Source: Streptomyces sp. NBC_00576
Lineage (GTDB): Bacteria; Actinomycetota; Actinomycetes; Streptomycetales; Streptomycetaceae
NCBI RefSeq assembly: GCF_036345175.1
Contig: NZ_CP107780.1
Location: forward strand, 5,766,001 to 5,830,000
Reading direction: 5' to 3'
DNA: 64,000 nucleotides
Shown here: positions 14,170-22,081 of the stretch, piece by piece
Layout: each line of letters begins with the position of its first letter
How positions within the stretch are numbered: position 1 is the stretch's first letter
Translations under genes and position numbers: made by a program
The notes under the pieces: generated by a model
The model's input: only the letters and a program-made list of their open reading frames with translations
What the model was told of the DNA's origin: nothing
The model's database searches: none

Positions 14170-14711
14170 GTGATCAGCCCGACAAGCCGTTCCTGCAGAT
14201 CGTGGTCTGCGCGGCCGGTGTCGCCGCTGACGTCGGCAAGCTGATCACCGTGGCACACGAGCGGCGCTGGGACGTCGGCGTCATCGCGACCCCCCAAGGA
14301 CTCGGCTTCCTTGACGTGGAGGCGGTCGAGGCGCAGACCGGCCGCCCCATCCGCTCGGCCTGGCGATCACCGGGCCAGCCGCGCCCGACCCGGCCTGCGG
14401 ATGCGATCGCGGTCGCCCCGGCCAGCTTCAACACCGTCAACAAATGGGCCGCCGGGATCTGCGACAACCTCGCGCTCGGCATCCTGTGCGAAGCACCCGC
14501 GATGGGCGTACCGGTCGCTGTGCTGCCGTATCTGAACTCGGCCCAGGCCGCCCACCTCGCGTACCGCCAGAGCTTGGAACGGCTGCGCGAGATGGGCGTC
14601 CTGATGGGCTCGTACGAACCTCACCGGCCGAAGACCGGCGGTGGAGCAGACCGCTACCGCTGGGCGGAGGTACTGGAACTGCTCGCTCCCCGGGTGTCCG
14701 CGCAGTCGTGA
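14166..14711 (+). CDS. Flavoprotein (PPC decarboxylase-like), copy 1
   Basis: 181 residues from GTG 14166, overlapping the stop of the preceding XRE stub by 4 bases. The flavoprotein fold is suggested by an early CAAGVAAD segment, then ADAIAVAPASFNTVNKWAAGICDNLAL (the PASFNT...D..NL pattern of FMN-dependent Cys decarboxylases) and AVLPYLNSAQAAHLAY. The family binds FMN and can decarboxylate phosphopantothenoylcysteine or peptide cysteines, though many Streptomyces members have unknown substrates. It differs from the copy at 19470 at about 20 positions. The catalytic His of decarboxylases is not obvious, so the reaction is uncertain. Confidence 0.8.
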   Translation: MSDQPDKPFLQIVVCAAGVAADVGKLITVAHERRWDVGVIATPQGLGFLDVEAVEAQTGRPIRSAWRSPGQPRPTRPADAIAVAPASFNTVNKWAAGICDNLALGILCEAPAMGVPVAVLPYLNSAQAAHLAYRQSLERLREMGVLMGSYEPHRPKTGGGADRYRWAEVLELLAPRVSAQS

Positions 14712-14736
14712 TCAGTGCTGTTCACACCGATGCTAA

Positions 14737-14774
14737 CCGTGGTTGTCCGTGCTCACGGGCACGCCAAGGGCACG
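14737..14774 (+). repeat. Recurrent recombination-type motif, copy 3
   Basis: CCGTGG at 14737, GGGCACG at 14757 and GGGCACG at 14768, with the same spacing as copies 1, 2 and 4. It lies 25 nt after flavoprotein copy 1 and closely resembles copy 4 at 20208, which lies 192 nt after flavoprotein copy 2. Flavoprotein gene and motif therefore seem to have been duplicated together. Confidence 0.6.
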
Positions 14775-14823
14775 GCTGCGAAGACCGGCCAGCAGAGCGC
14801 GTGCGCGAACGGGCTTTGCGCCG

Positions 14824-15945
14824 TCAGCGCGGGGTCCGGCCGTCGTCACCGGGCGGGGGAGCGGAGGGAGTTGCCCCCAGGGGCAGATCTGGCGCGTCCG
14901 TGCGTTCGGTGTACGGAACCGGGACGCCGGGGAAAGGGACATGAGCGGCGGGAGCCCAGGGATACGCACCGGGACCCTGGGGATACGCGGCAGGAAAAGG
15001 CAGCGGCGGCGGGACCGGTGCCGGTGCGGGAACGGCGCGGGTCGGCGGGCGGCGGCGCGCCAGCCAGAGGACGGCCGCCGTGTACAGGGCGATGCCGGCC
15101 AGGTCGAGGACCACGTACTGCCAGGGAGCGTCCGTGGCGGTGTCGTCACTCTTGAGGCCGTCGACGACGGCGGCCGAGATGCCGAAGGCCAGCAGGTTGT
15201 TCACGGCGTGCAGCCCGATGGCCGCCTCCAGTCCGCCGGTGCGTACGGTGAGCCAGCCCGCGACCACCGCGTACACCGCCAGGTCGGCGAAGCCCCACGG
15301 GGTGCCCCAGCCGTGGGCGGCGGCGAACAGGACGGCCTGGGGCACGAGCGCGAACCAGGGCGAGCGCAGGAAGCCGCCGACCGCCTGCGTGAGCCAGCCC
15401 CGGAACACGTACTCCTCGGCGGCAGCCTGCAGCGGTACCAGGACGACCAGCATGGCGAGGGCCGGCCCGAAGACCTCCCACCCCGCCCACCGCGACGGCG
15501 GGCCGCCGTCCGTGGGCAGCAGAAGCATGACCCCGGTGGTCACGGCGAGGACCGGGAGGGCCGCCAGCACGCACAGCCCCAGCCAGCGCCACCGCAGTCC
15601 GCCCGTCACGGACGAGACCGTGCCCGCAGGGCGGCGGCCGATCCAGCGCACCGCGAGCAGGACGACGGGTATGGCGGAGGCGATCGCCAGCAGATCGAGG
15701 GCGGTGCCCGTGACGGGGCCCAACTCGACTGTTCCGTCAGGGGCTTCGGGATACCCCTTGGCCGCTCCCAGGGCGTCGCCGACGCCGTAGAGCATTCCGG
15801 CCACGATCGTGGCCGCCACGGCCACGAACCCGGTGCCCAGCACGGGCCGCCACCATCGATGGCGTACCGAGACGCGGGCCATGCGGTGGTAGGGGAGCAG
15901 CTCGGGCAGTGGCGCGGGCATCGGGGCGGCGAGTGGATTCGTCAT
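14824..15945 (-). CDS. CPBP-family intramembrane metalloprotease
   Basis: 373 residues from ATG 15945. About eight hydrophobic segments, with the three CPBP (Abi) motifs: EEYVFRG, FAAAHG and HAVNN, which supply the metal-binding Glu and His residues. Members include prenyl-protein CAAX proteases and bacteriocin self-immunity proteins. The C terminus is a 70-residue Pro/Ala-rich cytoplasmic tail. It is divergent from the histidine kinase gene 137 bp away, so the two may share control. The substrate cannot be read from sequence; envelope maintenance or bacteriocin immunity are both possible. Confidence 0.88.
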   Translation of the reverse strand: MTNPLAAPMPAPLPELLPYHRMARVSVRHRWWRPVLGTGFVAVAATIVAGMLYGVGDALGAAKGYPEAPDGTVELGPVTGTALDLLAIASAIPVVLLAVRWIGRRPAGTVSSVTGGLRWRWLGLCVLAALPVLAVTTGVMLLLPTDGGPPSRWAGWEVFGPALAMLVVLVPLQAAAEEYVFRGWLTQAVGGFLRSPWFALVPQAVLFAAAHGWGTPWGFADLAVYAVVAGWLTVRTGGLEAAIGLHAVNNLLAFGISAAVVDGLKSDDTATDAPWQYVVLDLAGIALYTAAVLWLARRRPPTRAVPAPAPVPPPLPFPAAYPQGPGAYPWAPAAHVPFPGVPVPYTERTDAPDLPLGATPSAPPPGDDGRTPR

Positions 15946-16082
15946 GGAGACAAGCCTCGCCGCGGGCCCGTGTCCCCACATCGGCCGCGGGCACGAACGG
16001 CGTCTCTGTCGGAAGGTAGAGAGCGGCCTCGTACCTGGGGCCGGTGACGCGACGTCGCACCCCGCCCTACGCTCGTGCCCAT

Positions 16083-18473
16083 ATGGAGACGACACGCAAC
16101 TGGCTGCTCCCCGCGCTGCTCGCGGCCGCACAGATCGCCTGGGTGTGGCCCGTAGCCGACCTGGCCGGCGCGGAGGTGCCCGGGGCGGCCGCACTGGTCG
16201 CCGTCCTGGGCGCGGTGGTCGTCGAGACGGTCGCGCTGGGGCGACGGCGGCAGGCGCCGGTCCTCGCCCTGGCCTGGTCCCTCGGCTCTCTGCTGGTGGG
16301 CCAACTGGCGTGGCAGGACGGTTACTTGGGGATGGGTGCGCCGATCGCGCTGTTTTCGGTCGCGGTCCGCTGCGCCGTGCCCGTGACCGTACGCGCGGTC
16401 GCCGCTGCCGTGGGTGTCGAATGGCTCCTGTCGCTCGTCCAGGTCGGGGTCCGGCCCGCGCTCGCCTCGGATTTGGTGCTCGGCGCGCTCGTGTACGTCG
16501 TCTGCGTGGGGCTCGGTGAGGCCCGACGGCAGTGGCTCAAGGGGAGGTTGCTCGCAACCCGTCGACTGGCCGGCGCGGAGGAGACCCGTCGCCGGGCGGG
16601 CGACACCGAACGGCGGCGGCTGGCCCGCGAACTGCACGACGTGAGCGCCCATCACCTGACCTCCGTCGTCATCACGGCCGACGCCGCGCGCAGACTCGGC
16701 GGCAGCAGGCCCGAGTTGACGGCCGAGGCGCTGTCGTTCGCCGAGCGGACCGGCACCGAGACCCTGACGGCGCTGCAACGGCTCGTCGGTCTGCTGCGCG
16801 ACGTCGACCGTCCTGACCCACGTCCGATGACCGCGCGGATCGAGGAACTCATCGCCGGATTCGGCCGGTTGGGGCGTCCCATCGATGCCGTGCTCCCCGC
16901 CGACCTGGCCGGTCCGGCGGCCGAGGCGGTCCATGGAATCGTCCGCGAGGCCCTGACGAACGCTCTGCGGTACGCCCCGGGCTCCGCCGCGCACGTCAGC
17001 GTCCTGCGCGGGGAGGGCGTCCTGGAACTGAGCGTCGACAACGCTCCACCGCGCGGCTCGGCGCCGGACGGAGTCGGCGGAGTGGACGGCGTGGACGGTC
17101 TGGGGTCGGGGCGTGGCGTCGCGGGGATGAGGGAGCGGGCCGCGGCCGTGGGCGGGGAACTGACGGCCGGTCCCGCACCCGGCGGTGGCTGGCGGGTCCG
17201 GGCCACACTGCCCGACGTCACGGGGCCGTGGGGTCCGCCCGAGGGCGTGGGCCGGCGCGACGTGCTGCGGGAGCAGCGGCTGGCAGACCCCGCGCTGGTG
17301 TGCACGGCGACGCTCCTCCCTCTGGTGTTCGTCCTGGTCACCGCAGAGGAGTGGACCGGTGCGAGCCTGCGCGCCGCGGTGCCCGGCCTGCTCGTCGTGA
17401 CCGTGCTGCTGACCGCTCACGCGGTGCCGCTGCTGTGGCGGCGGCGCGCTCCGTGGCCGGCGTTCCTCGGCGTGCTGGCCACGTCCTGGTTGTGGCCGGT
17501 AGTGGTCGCCTGGGCCGCGCTGCCGTCGCGCGTGTTCGAGTTCCTCGCCGGTGGAGCGCTCGTGGAGCTGCTGGCGGTGTACGCCGTGGCGGTCTACGGC
17601 CGGGGAGCCGCTCGTACGTGGCCCGCGTGGTGCGCGGCGGCGGTCTCGCTCTCCGGGACCCTGGTCGCGACGGCGGGCACGGACGGCGAGTTGTTGGGCG
17701 AGGACTCGATATGGCCCACCGCCCTGGTGATGTTCGTACCGCTGGCCATGGTGCTCGCCGCCGTGCTCGCCGGCCTGTGGGGTGCCGGGCTCGCCGTGCG
17801 GCGCCGCCGGCTGCGGACCCTGGCCTGGGACGACTACGCGCTGGCCGGCACGCTGTGGCACGCGGAACGGGCCGCGGACGCCGAACGGCACCGGCTGGCG
17901 TCGAGGTTGCGCGACGCCGTACTGCATCCCACGGCGGCACTGGTCGAACAGGCCAGGCAGGGGCGGCTGGAGGAGGTGGCCGCCGGGGCCCGGTCGGCAC
18001 TCGCCGCGATGCGTGAACTCCTGCACAGCCTGGGCGAGTCGGAGGACTCGGAGTATCCCGGGCGGGGGCTCGCCCCGGCGCCCACCGCCGCCGACCTCGA
18101 CACGCTGTGCCGGACGATGCGCGCGACCGGGCGGGACGTGATGCTGCGGGGCCTGCCGGAGGCCGCGCGGGACCTGCCGCCCGCGGTGGCACTGTCGGCG
18201 TACCGGATCGTCGAGGCGGCGCTTGGCGCGGGCGACCGAGGGCCGGCGCGGGTCACGCTGACGCGACGCCGGGCGACCCTGCGCGTCACGGTGTCGGGCG
18301 TGCCGCTGGCCGTGACCGGTCCGGTGGCCGAACGCCTGCAGGTGCAGGTGGGGACCAGGACGACAGGGATCGGCCGTATCACTCTCGAACAGGCCGGTAC
18401 CGTACGGGTGTTGCTGTCGACCCGGCCGAGTCCGGCGCCCGTCCAGGAGGTGTCCCCGTCGCCATACGCGTGA
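16083..18473 (+). CDS. Membrane sensor histidine kinase with tandem kinase-like halves
   Basis: 796 residues from ATG 16083. First half: about five membrane segments (10-150), a HisKA_3 box RLARELHDVSAHH with phospho-acceptor His at about residue 185, then a HATPase (N box VREALTNALRYA, G box GRGVAGMRERAA). Second half: about five more membrane segments (around 410-590), then ERHRLASRLRDAVLHPTAALV, which has the shape of a dimerisation helix but lacks the HD pair, followed by a degenerate ATPase-like end (SAYRIVEAAL). The protein looks like an internal duplication in which the second kinase lost activity. The partner regulator overlaps its stop. Confidence 0.9.
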   Translation: METTRNWLLPALLAAAQIAWVWPVADLAGAEVPGAAALVAVLGAVVVETVALGRRRQAPVLALAWSLGSLLVGQLAWQDGYLGMGAPIALFSVAVRCAVPVTVRAVAAAVGVEWLLSLVQVGVRPALASDLVLGALVYVVCVGLGEARRQWLKGRLLATRRLAGAEETRRRAGDTERRRLARELHDVSAHHLTSVVITADAARRLGGSRPELTAEALSFAERTGTETLTALQRLVGLLRDVDRPDPRPMTARIEELIAGFGRLGRPIDAVLPADLAGPAAEAVHGIVREALTNALRYAPGSAAHVSVLRGEGVLELSVDNAPPRGSAPDGVGGVDGVDGLGSGRGVAGMRERAAAVGGELTAGPAPGGGWRVRATLPDVTGPWGPPEGVGRRDVLREQRLADPALVCTATLLPLVFVLVTAEEWTGASLRAAVPGLLVVTVLLTAHAVPLLWRRRAPWPAFLGVLATSWLWPVVVAWAALPSRVFEFLAGGALVELLAVYAVAVYGRGAARTWPAWCAAAVSLSGTLVATAGTDGELLGEDSIWPTALVMFVPLAMVLAAVLAGLWGAGLAVRRRRLRTLAWDDYALAGTLWHAERAADAERHRLASRLRDAVLHPTAALVEQARQGRLEEVAAGARSALAAMRELLHSLGESEDSEYPGRGLAPAPTAADLDTLCRTMRATGRDVMLRGLPEAARDLPPAVALSAYRIVEAALGAGDRGPARVTLTRRRATLRVTVSGVPLAVTGPVAERLQVQVGTRTTGIGRITLEQAGTVRVLLSTRPSPAPVQEVSPSPYA

Positions 18474-19123
18474 TGGTCGTCGACGACCAGGCGGTGGTCC
18501 GTGCCGGATTCGCCGCCATCGTGGACGCCGAACCCGATCTGACGGTGGTCGCCGAGGCCGGTGACGGGGCGTCGGCGGTGTCGCTCGCCGCCACCGAGGC
18601 GCCCGACCTCGTCCTGATGGACATCCGTATGCCCGGCATGGACGGGCTCACCGCGACCCGTCTCATCACCACGCAGGAGCGTCGGCCGCGCGTCCTCGTC
18701 CTGACCACCTTCGACCTCGACGCCTATCTGTACGAGGCGTTGCGCGCCGGGGCCTCGGGGTTCCTGCTCAAGGACGCCCTGCCCGAGGACCTGCTGTCCG
18801 CGATCCGTGTGGTCGCCGCCGGAGAGGGCATCCTGGCCCCGACCGTGACCCGCCGGCTCATCGACACCTTCGCGCAGGGCGCCCCGCGGCCGCCGTCCGT
18901 GACGGGTGCGCTGTCCTCCCTGACGCCGCGCGAGAGGGAGGTGCTGCTGCACGTCGCGTCGGGCCTGACGAACGCCGAGATCGGGTCCGCGCTGGGAGTG
19001 ACCACGGGCACCGTGAAGACCCATGTGAACGCCCTGCTGTCCAAGCTGGGCCTGCGGGACCGGGTGCAGGCCACGATCCTGGCGTACGAGAGCGGACTGG
19101 TCAGGCCGCACGGAACGGCCTGA
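18470..19123 (+). CDS. NarL/LuxR-type response regulator
   Basis: About 217 residues. Receiver domain (VMVVDDQAVVRAGF, phospho-Asp 51 in VLMDIRMPGMDG, Lys in LKDALPED) and a LuxR-type helix-turn-helix (LTPREREVLLHVASGLTNAEIGSALGVTTGTVKTHV). It overlaps the kinase stop by 4 bases, forming a two-component pair. The start is unclear: AGGAGG at 18445-18450 is 19 nt from the first GTG (18470), while homologous proteins begin VAIRV, whose first codons here are GTC GCC ATA. Translation may start at GTG 18470 or at a non-standard codon nearer the binding site. Confidence 0.9.
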   Translation: MMVVDDQAVVRAGFAAIVDAEPDLTVVAEAGDGASAVSLAATEAPDLVLMDIRMPGMDGLTATRLITTQERRPRVLVLTTFDLDAYLYEALRAGASGFLLKDALPEDLLSAIRVVAAGEGILAPTVTRRLIDTFAQGAPRPPSVTGALSSLTPREREVLLHVASGLTNAEIGSALGVTTGTVKTHVNALLSKLGLRDRVQATILAYESGLVRPHGTA

Positions 19124-19272
19124 GTCCCAGGGCGCACAGCCGGCCGGCCCCCGCCGACCGGCGGGGCAACTCCCGTAAGGGCCGTGGCTGCGCCGACCGG
19201 CAACCCCGGTCGTCGCCGTCGGCACCATCTTTCCTCTGGTGAACGGCAAAGGAGAAACACCTCCCCACCGTC

Positions 19273-19473
19273 GTGCCGTATCTCCTGTTTGCGCAGGAGC
19301 AGGGCAGATTCGCCGACGGTTACCAGGCTCTGCGCATCGCCGAGAGCTGCGCGGCGCAGGACATCCGCCGCCCGGCCGTACGCGAACTGGTAGCCGACAG
19401 GGCAGTCCGCGACCGCCGCCGGGCCCTGCCCGAACTGCACCACTTCAGCCGCCAACTGGGAGTGCCCGCGTGA
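19273..19473 (+). pseudogene. 3' fragment of an XRE-regulator-like gene
   Basis: A 66-codon open frame ending RALPELHHFSRQLGVPA whose stop overlaps the flavoprotein start by 4 bases. XRE regulator-flavoprotein pairs are common in Streptomyces; here only the C-terminal part remains and no N-terminal helix-turn-helix lies upstream. 19124-19272 holds only GC-rich hairpins. Confidence 0.45.
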
Positions 19474-20015
19474 GTGACCAGCCCGACAAGCCGTTTCTGC
19501 AGGTCGTGACCTGCGCGGCCGGTGTGGTCGCCGACGTCTGCAGGCTGATCACCGCAGCACATGAACGGCACTGGGACGTCGGCGTCATCGCGACCCCCCA
19601 AGGACTCGGCTTCCTCGACGTGGAGTCGGTCGAGACCCAGACCGGCCGCCCCATCCGCTCGGCCTGGCGATCACCGGGCGAACCGCGCCCGACTCGGCCT
19701 GCGGATGCGATCGCCGTCGCCCCGGCCAGCTTCAACACCGTCAACAAATGGGCCGCTGGGATCTCCGACAACCTCGCGCTGGGCATCCTGTGCGAAGCAC
19801 CTGCCATGGACATCCCGGTCGCCGTGCTGCCTTACCTGAACTCCGCCCAGGCCGCCCACCTCGCATACCGCCAGAGCCTGGAACGGCTGCGCGAGATGGG
19901 CATTCTGATCGGCTCGTACGAACCTCACCGGCCGAAGGCCGGCGGCGGGGCCGACCGCTACCGCTGGGAGGAAGTGCTGGAACTGCTCGCCCCCAGGATG
20001 TCCGCGCGTTCGTGA
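19470..20015 (+). CDS. Flavoprotein (PPC decarboxylase-like), copy 2
   Basis: 181 residues from GTG 19470, coupled to the XRE fragment. The motifs are the same as in copy 1 at 14166: an early CAAGVVAD segment, ADAIAVAPASFNTVNKWAAGISDNLAL, and the AVLPYLNSAQAAHLAY stretch. The two are about 89 percent identical by eye, and their upstream sequence is also alike, so this is a segmental duplication. It is followed by a terminator, a tRNA-Gly 3' half and the recurrent motif. The retained reading frame in both copies suggests both are expressed. Substrate unknown. Confidence 0.8.
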   Translation: MSDQPDKPFLQVVTCAAGVVADVCRLITAAHERHWDVGVIATPQGLGFLDVESVETQTGRPIRSAWRSPGEPRPTRPADAIAVAPASFNTVNKWAAGISDNLALGILCEAPAMDIPVAVLPYLNSAQAAHLAYRQSLERLREMGILIGSYEPHRPKAGGGADRYRWEEVLELLAPRMSARS

Positions 20016-20042
20016 TCAACGCCACCTGGATTGGACAATAAC

Positions 20043-20072
20043 GAAACCCCAGGCCGCTGACCTGGGGCTTCG
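20043..20072 (-). terminator. Terminator after tRNA-Gly 3' half
   Basis: CCCCAGG at 20047-20053 pairs with CCTGGGG at 20061-20067, extended by GAA and TTC. It lies where a minus-strand tRNA-Gly transcript would end, and converges with the flavoprotein gene. Confidence 0.7.
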
Positions 20073-20076
20073 CTAT

Positions 20077-20121
20077 CGAGCGGGTGACGAGAACCGAACT
20101 CGCACTCTCAGCTTGGGAAGC
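20077..20121 (-). pseudogene. 3' half of tRNA-Gly(CCC), likely attachment site
   Basis: On the minus strand: anticodon loop CTTCCCAAG (CCC), GAGAG, T-arm GCGAG-TTCGGTT-CTCGT and acceptor CACCCGC, exactly the 3' half of an actinobacterial tRNA-Gly(CCC). The 5' half expected above 20121 (GCGGGTG, D-arm) is absent; unrelated sequence begins after the anticodon stem. A truncated tRNA beside its terminator is the usual sign of an integrative-element end. The intact gene is not in the window. Confidence 0.8.
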
Positions 20122-20207
20122 GACGGCGCTTGCGTCGCCAGATGGCTTCCGAGCTGTTCATATGTGCTGTGGGGCGGGCTCGGCGCGCAGGATCGCACCG
20201 CCGTTGA

Positions 20208-20245
20208 CCGTGGTCGCACGCCCCCACGGGCACGCCATGGGCACG
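20208..20245 (+). repeat. Recurrent recombination-type motif, copy 4
   Basis: CCGTGG at 20208, GGGCACG at 20228 and GGGCACG at 20239. It lies 103 nt from the start of the 17-base tRNA-Gly core, matching the 104-nt distance at copy 1. Confidence 0.65.
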
Positions 20246-20395
20246 GGCGTCGCCGGCGGCCGGGGGATTTCCTGGAACGGGGACCGTGGTGCCGCACCGC
20301 AACCGCAGTGGCCGAAAATGTGTCTCCCAACGCGTGGCCCGATGCTCCGCAGGGGTGGAATCCGCCCGCACGGCCGCCTTGGAGGGGGGATGGGC

Positions 20396-22081
20396 ATGAA
20401 CACCTGGGCAGTGCCCGGATACAACGAGTCACTGGAACTCGGGGCCGGAGCGAGCGGGCGGGTCGTACTGGCCGTGCACGAGGAGACCGGCGTTGCGGTC
20501 GCGGTCAAGTACCTCAGCGAGTCACTGCGCACCAGACCGGGCTTCGTGCACGGGTTCAGGGCGGAGGCGCGGCTGCTCGGCGGACTGGAGAGCCCGTACG
20601 TCGCCGAGTTGTACGAGTACGTCGAGAGCCCGGACGGCGCCGCGATCGTGATGGAGCTGGTGGACGGTGTCTCGTTGCGGACCCTGCTGACCAGTCAGGG
20701 CCCGCTCGACCCCGAGGCCGCGCTGGTGGTCCTCAAGGGCTCGTTGCTCGGTCTGGCCGACGCGCACCGCGTCGGCGTCGTCCATCGCGACTACAAGCCG
20801 GCGAACGTCCTGGTCGTGCCGGACGGATCGTCCAGGCTCGTCGACTTCGGGATCGCGGTGGACGCCGGCACCAGCGCCGGCGCGGCGGGGACCCCCTCCT
20901 ACATGGCCCCGGAGCAGTGGACCGGCGCACCCGCCTCGCCCGCCGCCGACGTGTACGCGGCCACGGCCACGTTCTTCGAATGCCTGACGAGCCACAGGCC
21001 GTACTCGGGTGACAATCTCGCCGAACTCGCCCTGCAGCACGTCGATGCGCCCATCCCCGCCGACGAGGTTCCCGAGGCGGTGCGGGAGCTGGTGCGGCGC
21101 GGTCTCGCCAAGGACCCGGCGGAGCGCCCCACACACGCCGAGGCGTTCGTCGCGGAACTGGAGGCGGCCGCCGGCGCCGCCTACGGGCCCGACTGGGAGG
21201 AACGCGGCCGCGGCCGGCTCGCCGCGCTGGTGGCACTGCTGCCACTGCTGCTGCCCTCGGCCCGCAGCGCCCCGCGGACCACCACGGACACCGCACGCAC
21301 CGTCCTGAGCCCGGCACCGGGCCACTGGGTGCAGTTGTGGCTCCCCGGCCGGCCGGGGATGCTCGTGTCCGGTGCGGCCGTGCTCCTGGGCGTCCTCCTG
21401 TCCTACGGCATCCAGCACGCCCCGGGAGCGGCTCCGCAGGAGGCGGCGCAGGCACTGGCCACCACCAGTGCCCAACTCGCGGTGGAGCCGGGCGGGCCGG
21501 GCGGGCCGACGCCCCCGCCGGCGTCGCCCAGCTCCTCCCCGTCCGAGTCGCCCAGCTCCTCCCCGTCCTCGACGTCCACCGCGTCACCCAGCGTGTCGGT
21601 CGCGGGCCCGGCGACCGCCGGTACCGACGAGCCCTCGGCGCCCACCACCACGGCTCCGGCTCCGGACACGACGACGCCCGGCGCGGCGACCACCGAGGCA
21701 ACGCCGACGACGGCTTCCCCCACCGCATCTGCTTCTCCCACCGCGCCGGCCGCTCCCGCTGTCAAGGACGTCGCGGTGACGGGCTTCCGTCAGACGGGTT
21801 CCGCGACCGCCACGGCAACCGTCGACATCACCACGGACGGCACCGGGCCGGTCTCCATCACCGTCTCGTGGTTCACCAGCGACACCGCGGGAGGGCTCGG
21901 CACCCCGGACGGTGCGTCGCAGACCTTCGAGCGCAGTGGTGCCACCCAGTACACCCTCACCGCCGACCACACCTTCCAGAACAACGGTTGCTACTGGACG
22001 GTACAGGCCACGACCACTCCGGCCTCCGCCGACGGCGGCGGTTCGCAACAGCTTCTGACCAGGCGGTGTGACATCCGATGA
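20396..22081 (+). CDS. Membrane Ser/Thr protein kinase (PknB-like)
   Basis: 561 residues from ATG 20396, with GGAGGGGG 7 nt upstream. Kinase domain 1-270: Gly loop LGAGASGRV, Lys in VAVKYL (about 37), catalytic HRDYKPAN (130-137), DFG (149-151) and MAPEQW; all key residues are present. A second hydrophobic stretch near 280-295 precedes a membrane segment at about 322-340, then a Pro/Ser/Thr-rich linker and an external beta-sandwich-like domain of about 105 residues with two Cys near the end (NNGCYW, TRRC). This is a receptor-type kinase sensing outside the cell. It overlaps the next gene by 4 bases. Confidence 0.92.
   Translation: MNTWAVPGYNESLELGAGASGRVVLAVHEETGVAVAVKYLSESLRTRPGFVHGFRAEARLLGGLESPYVAELYEYVESPDGAAIVMELVDGVSLRTLLTSQGPLDPEAALVVLKGSLLGLADAHRVGVVHRDYKPANVLVVPDGSSRLVDFGIAVDAGTSAGAAGTPSYMAPEQWTGAPASPAADVYAATATFFECLTSHRPYSGDNLAELALQHVDAPIPADEVPEAVRELVRRGLAKDPAERPTHAEAFVAELEAAAGAAYGPDWEERGRGRLAALVALLPLLLPSARSAPRTTTDTARTVLSPAPGHWVQLWLPGRPGMLVSGAAVLLGVLLSYGIQHAPGAAPQEAAQALATTSAQLAVEPGGPGGPTPPPASPSSSPSESPSSSPSSTSTASPSVSVAGPATAGTDEPSAPTTTAPAPDTTTPGAATTEATPTTASPTASASPTAPAAPAVKDVAVTGFRQTGSATATATVDITTDGTGPVSITVSWFTSDTAGGLGTPDGASQTFERSGATQYTLTADHTFQNNGCYWTVQATTTPASADGGGSQQLLTRRCDIR

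Noticed and set aside
15942..18026. 694-codon minus-strand frame across the histidine kinase
   Set aside because: Antisense to a kinase with full motifs; Arg/Gly/His-rich shadow composition.
14824..19123. Lantibiotic or bacteriocin cluster around the CPBP protease
   Set aside because: No precursor peptide, modification enzyme or exporter was found nearby.
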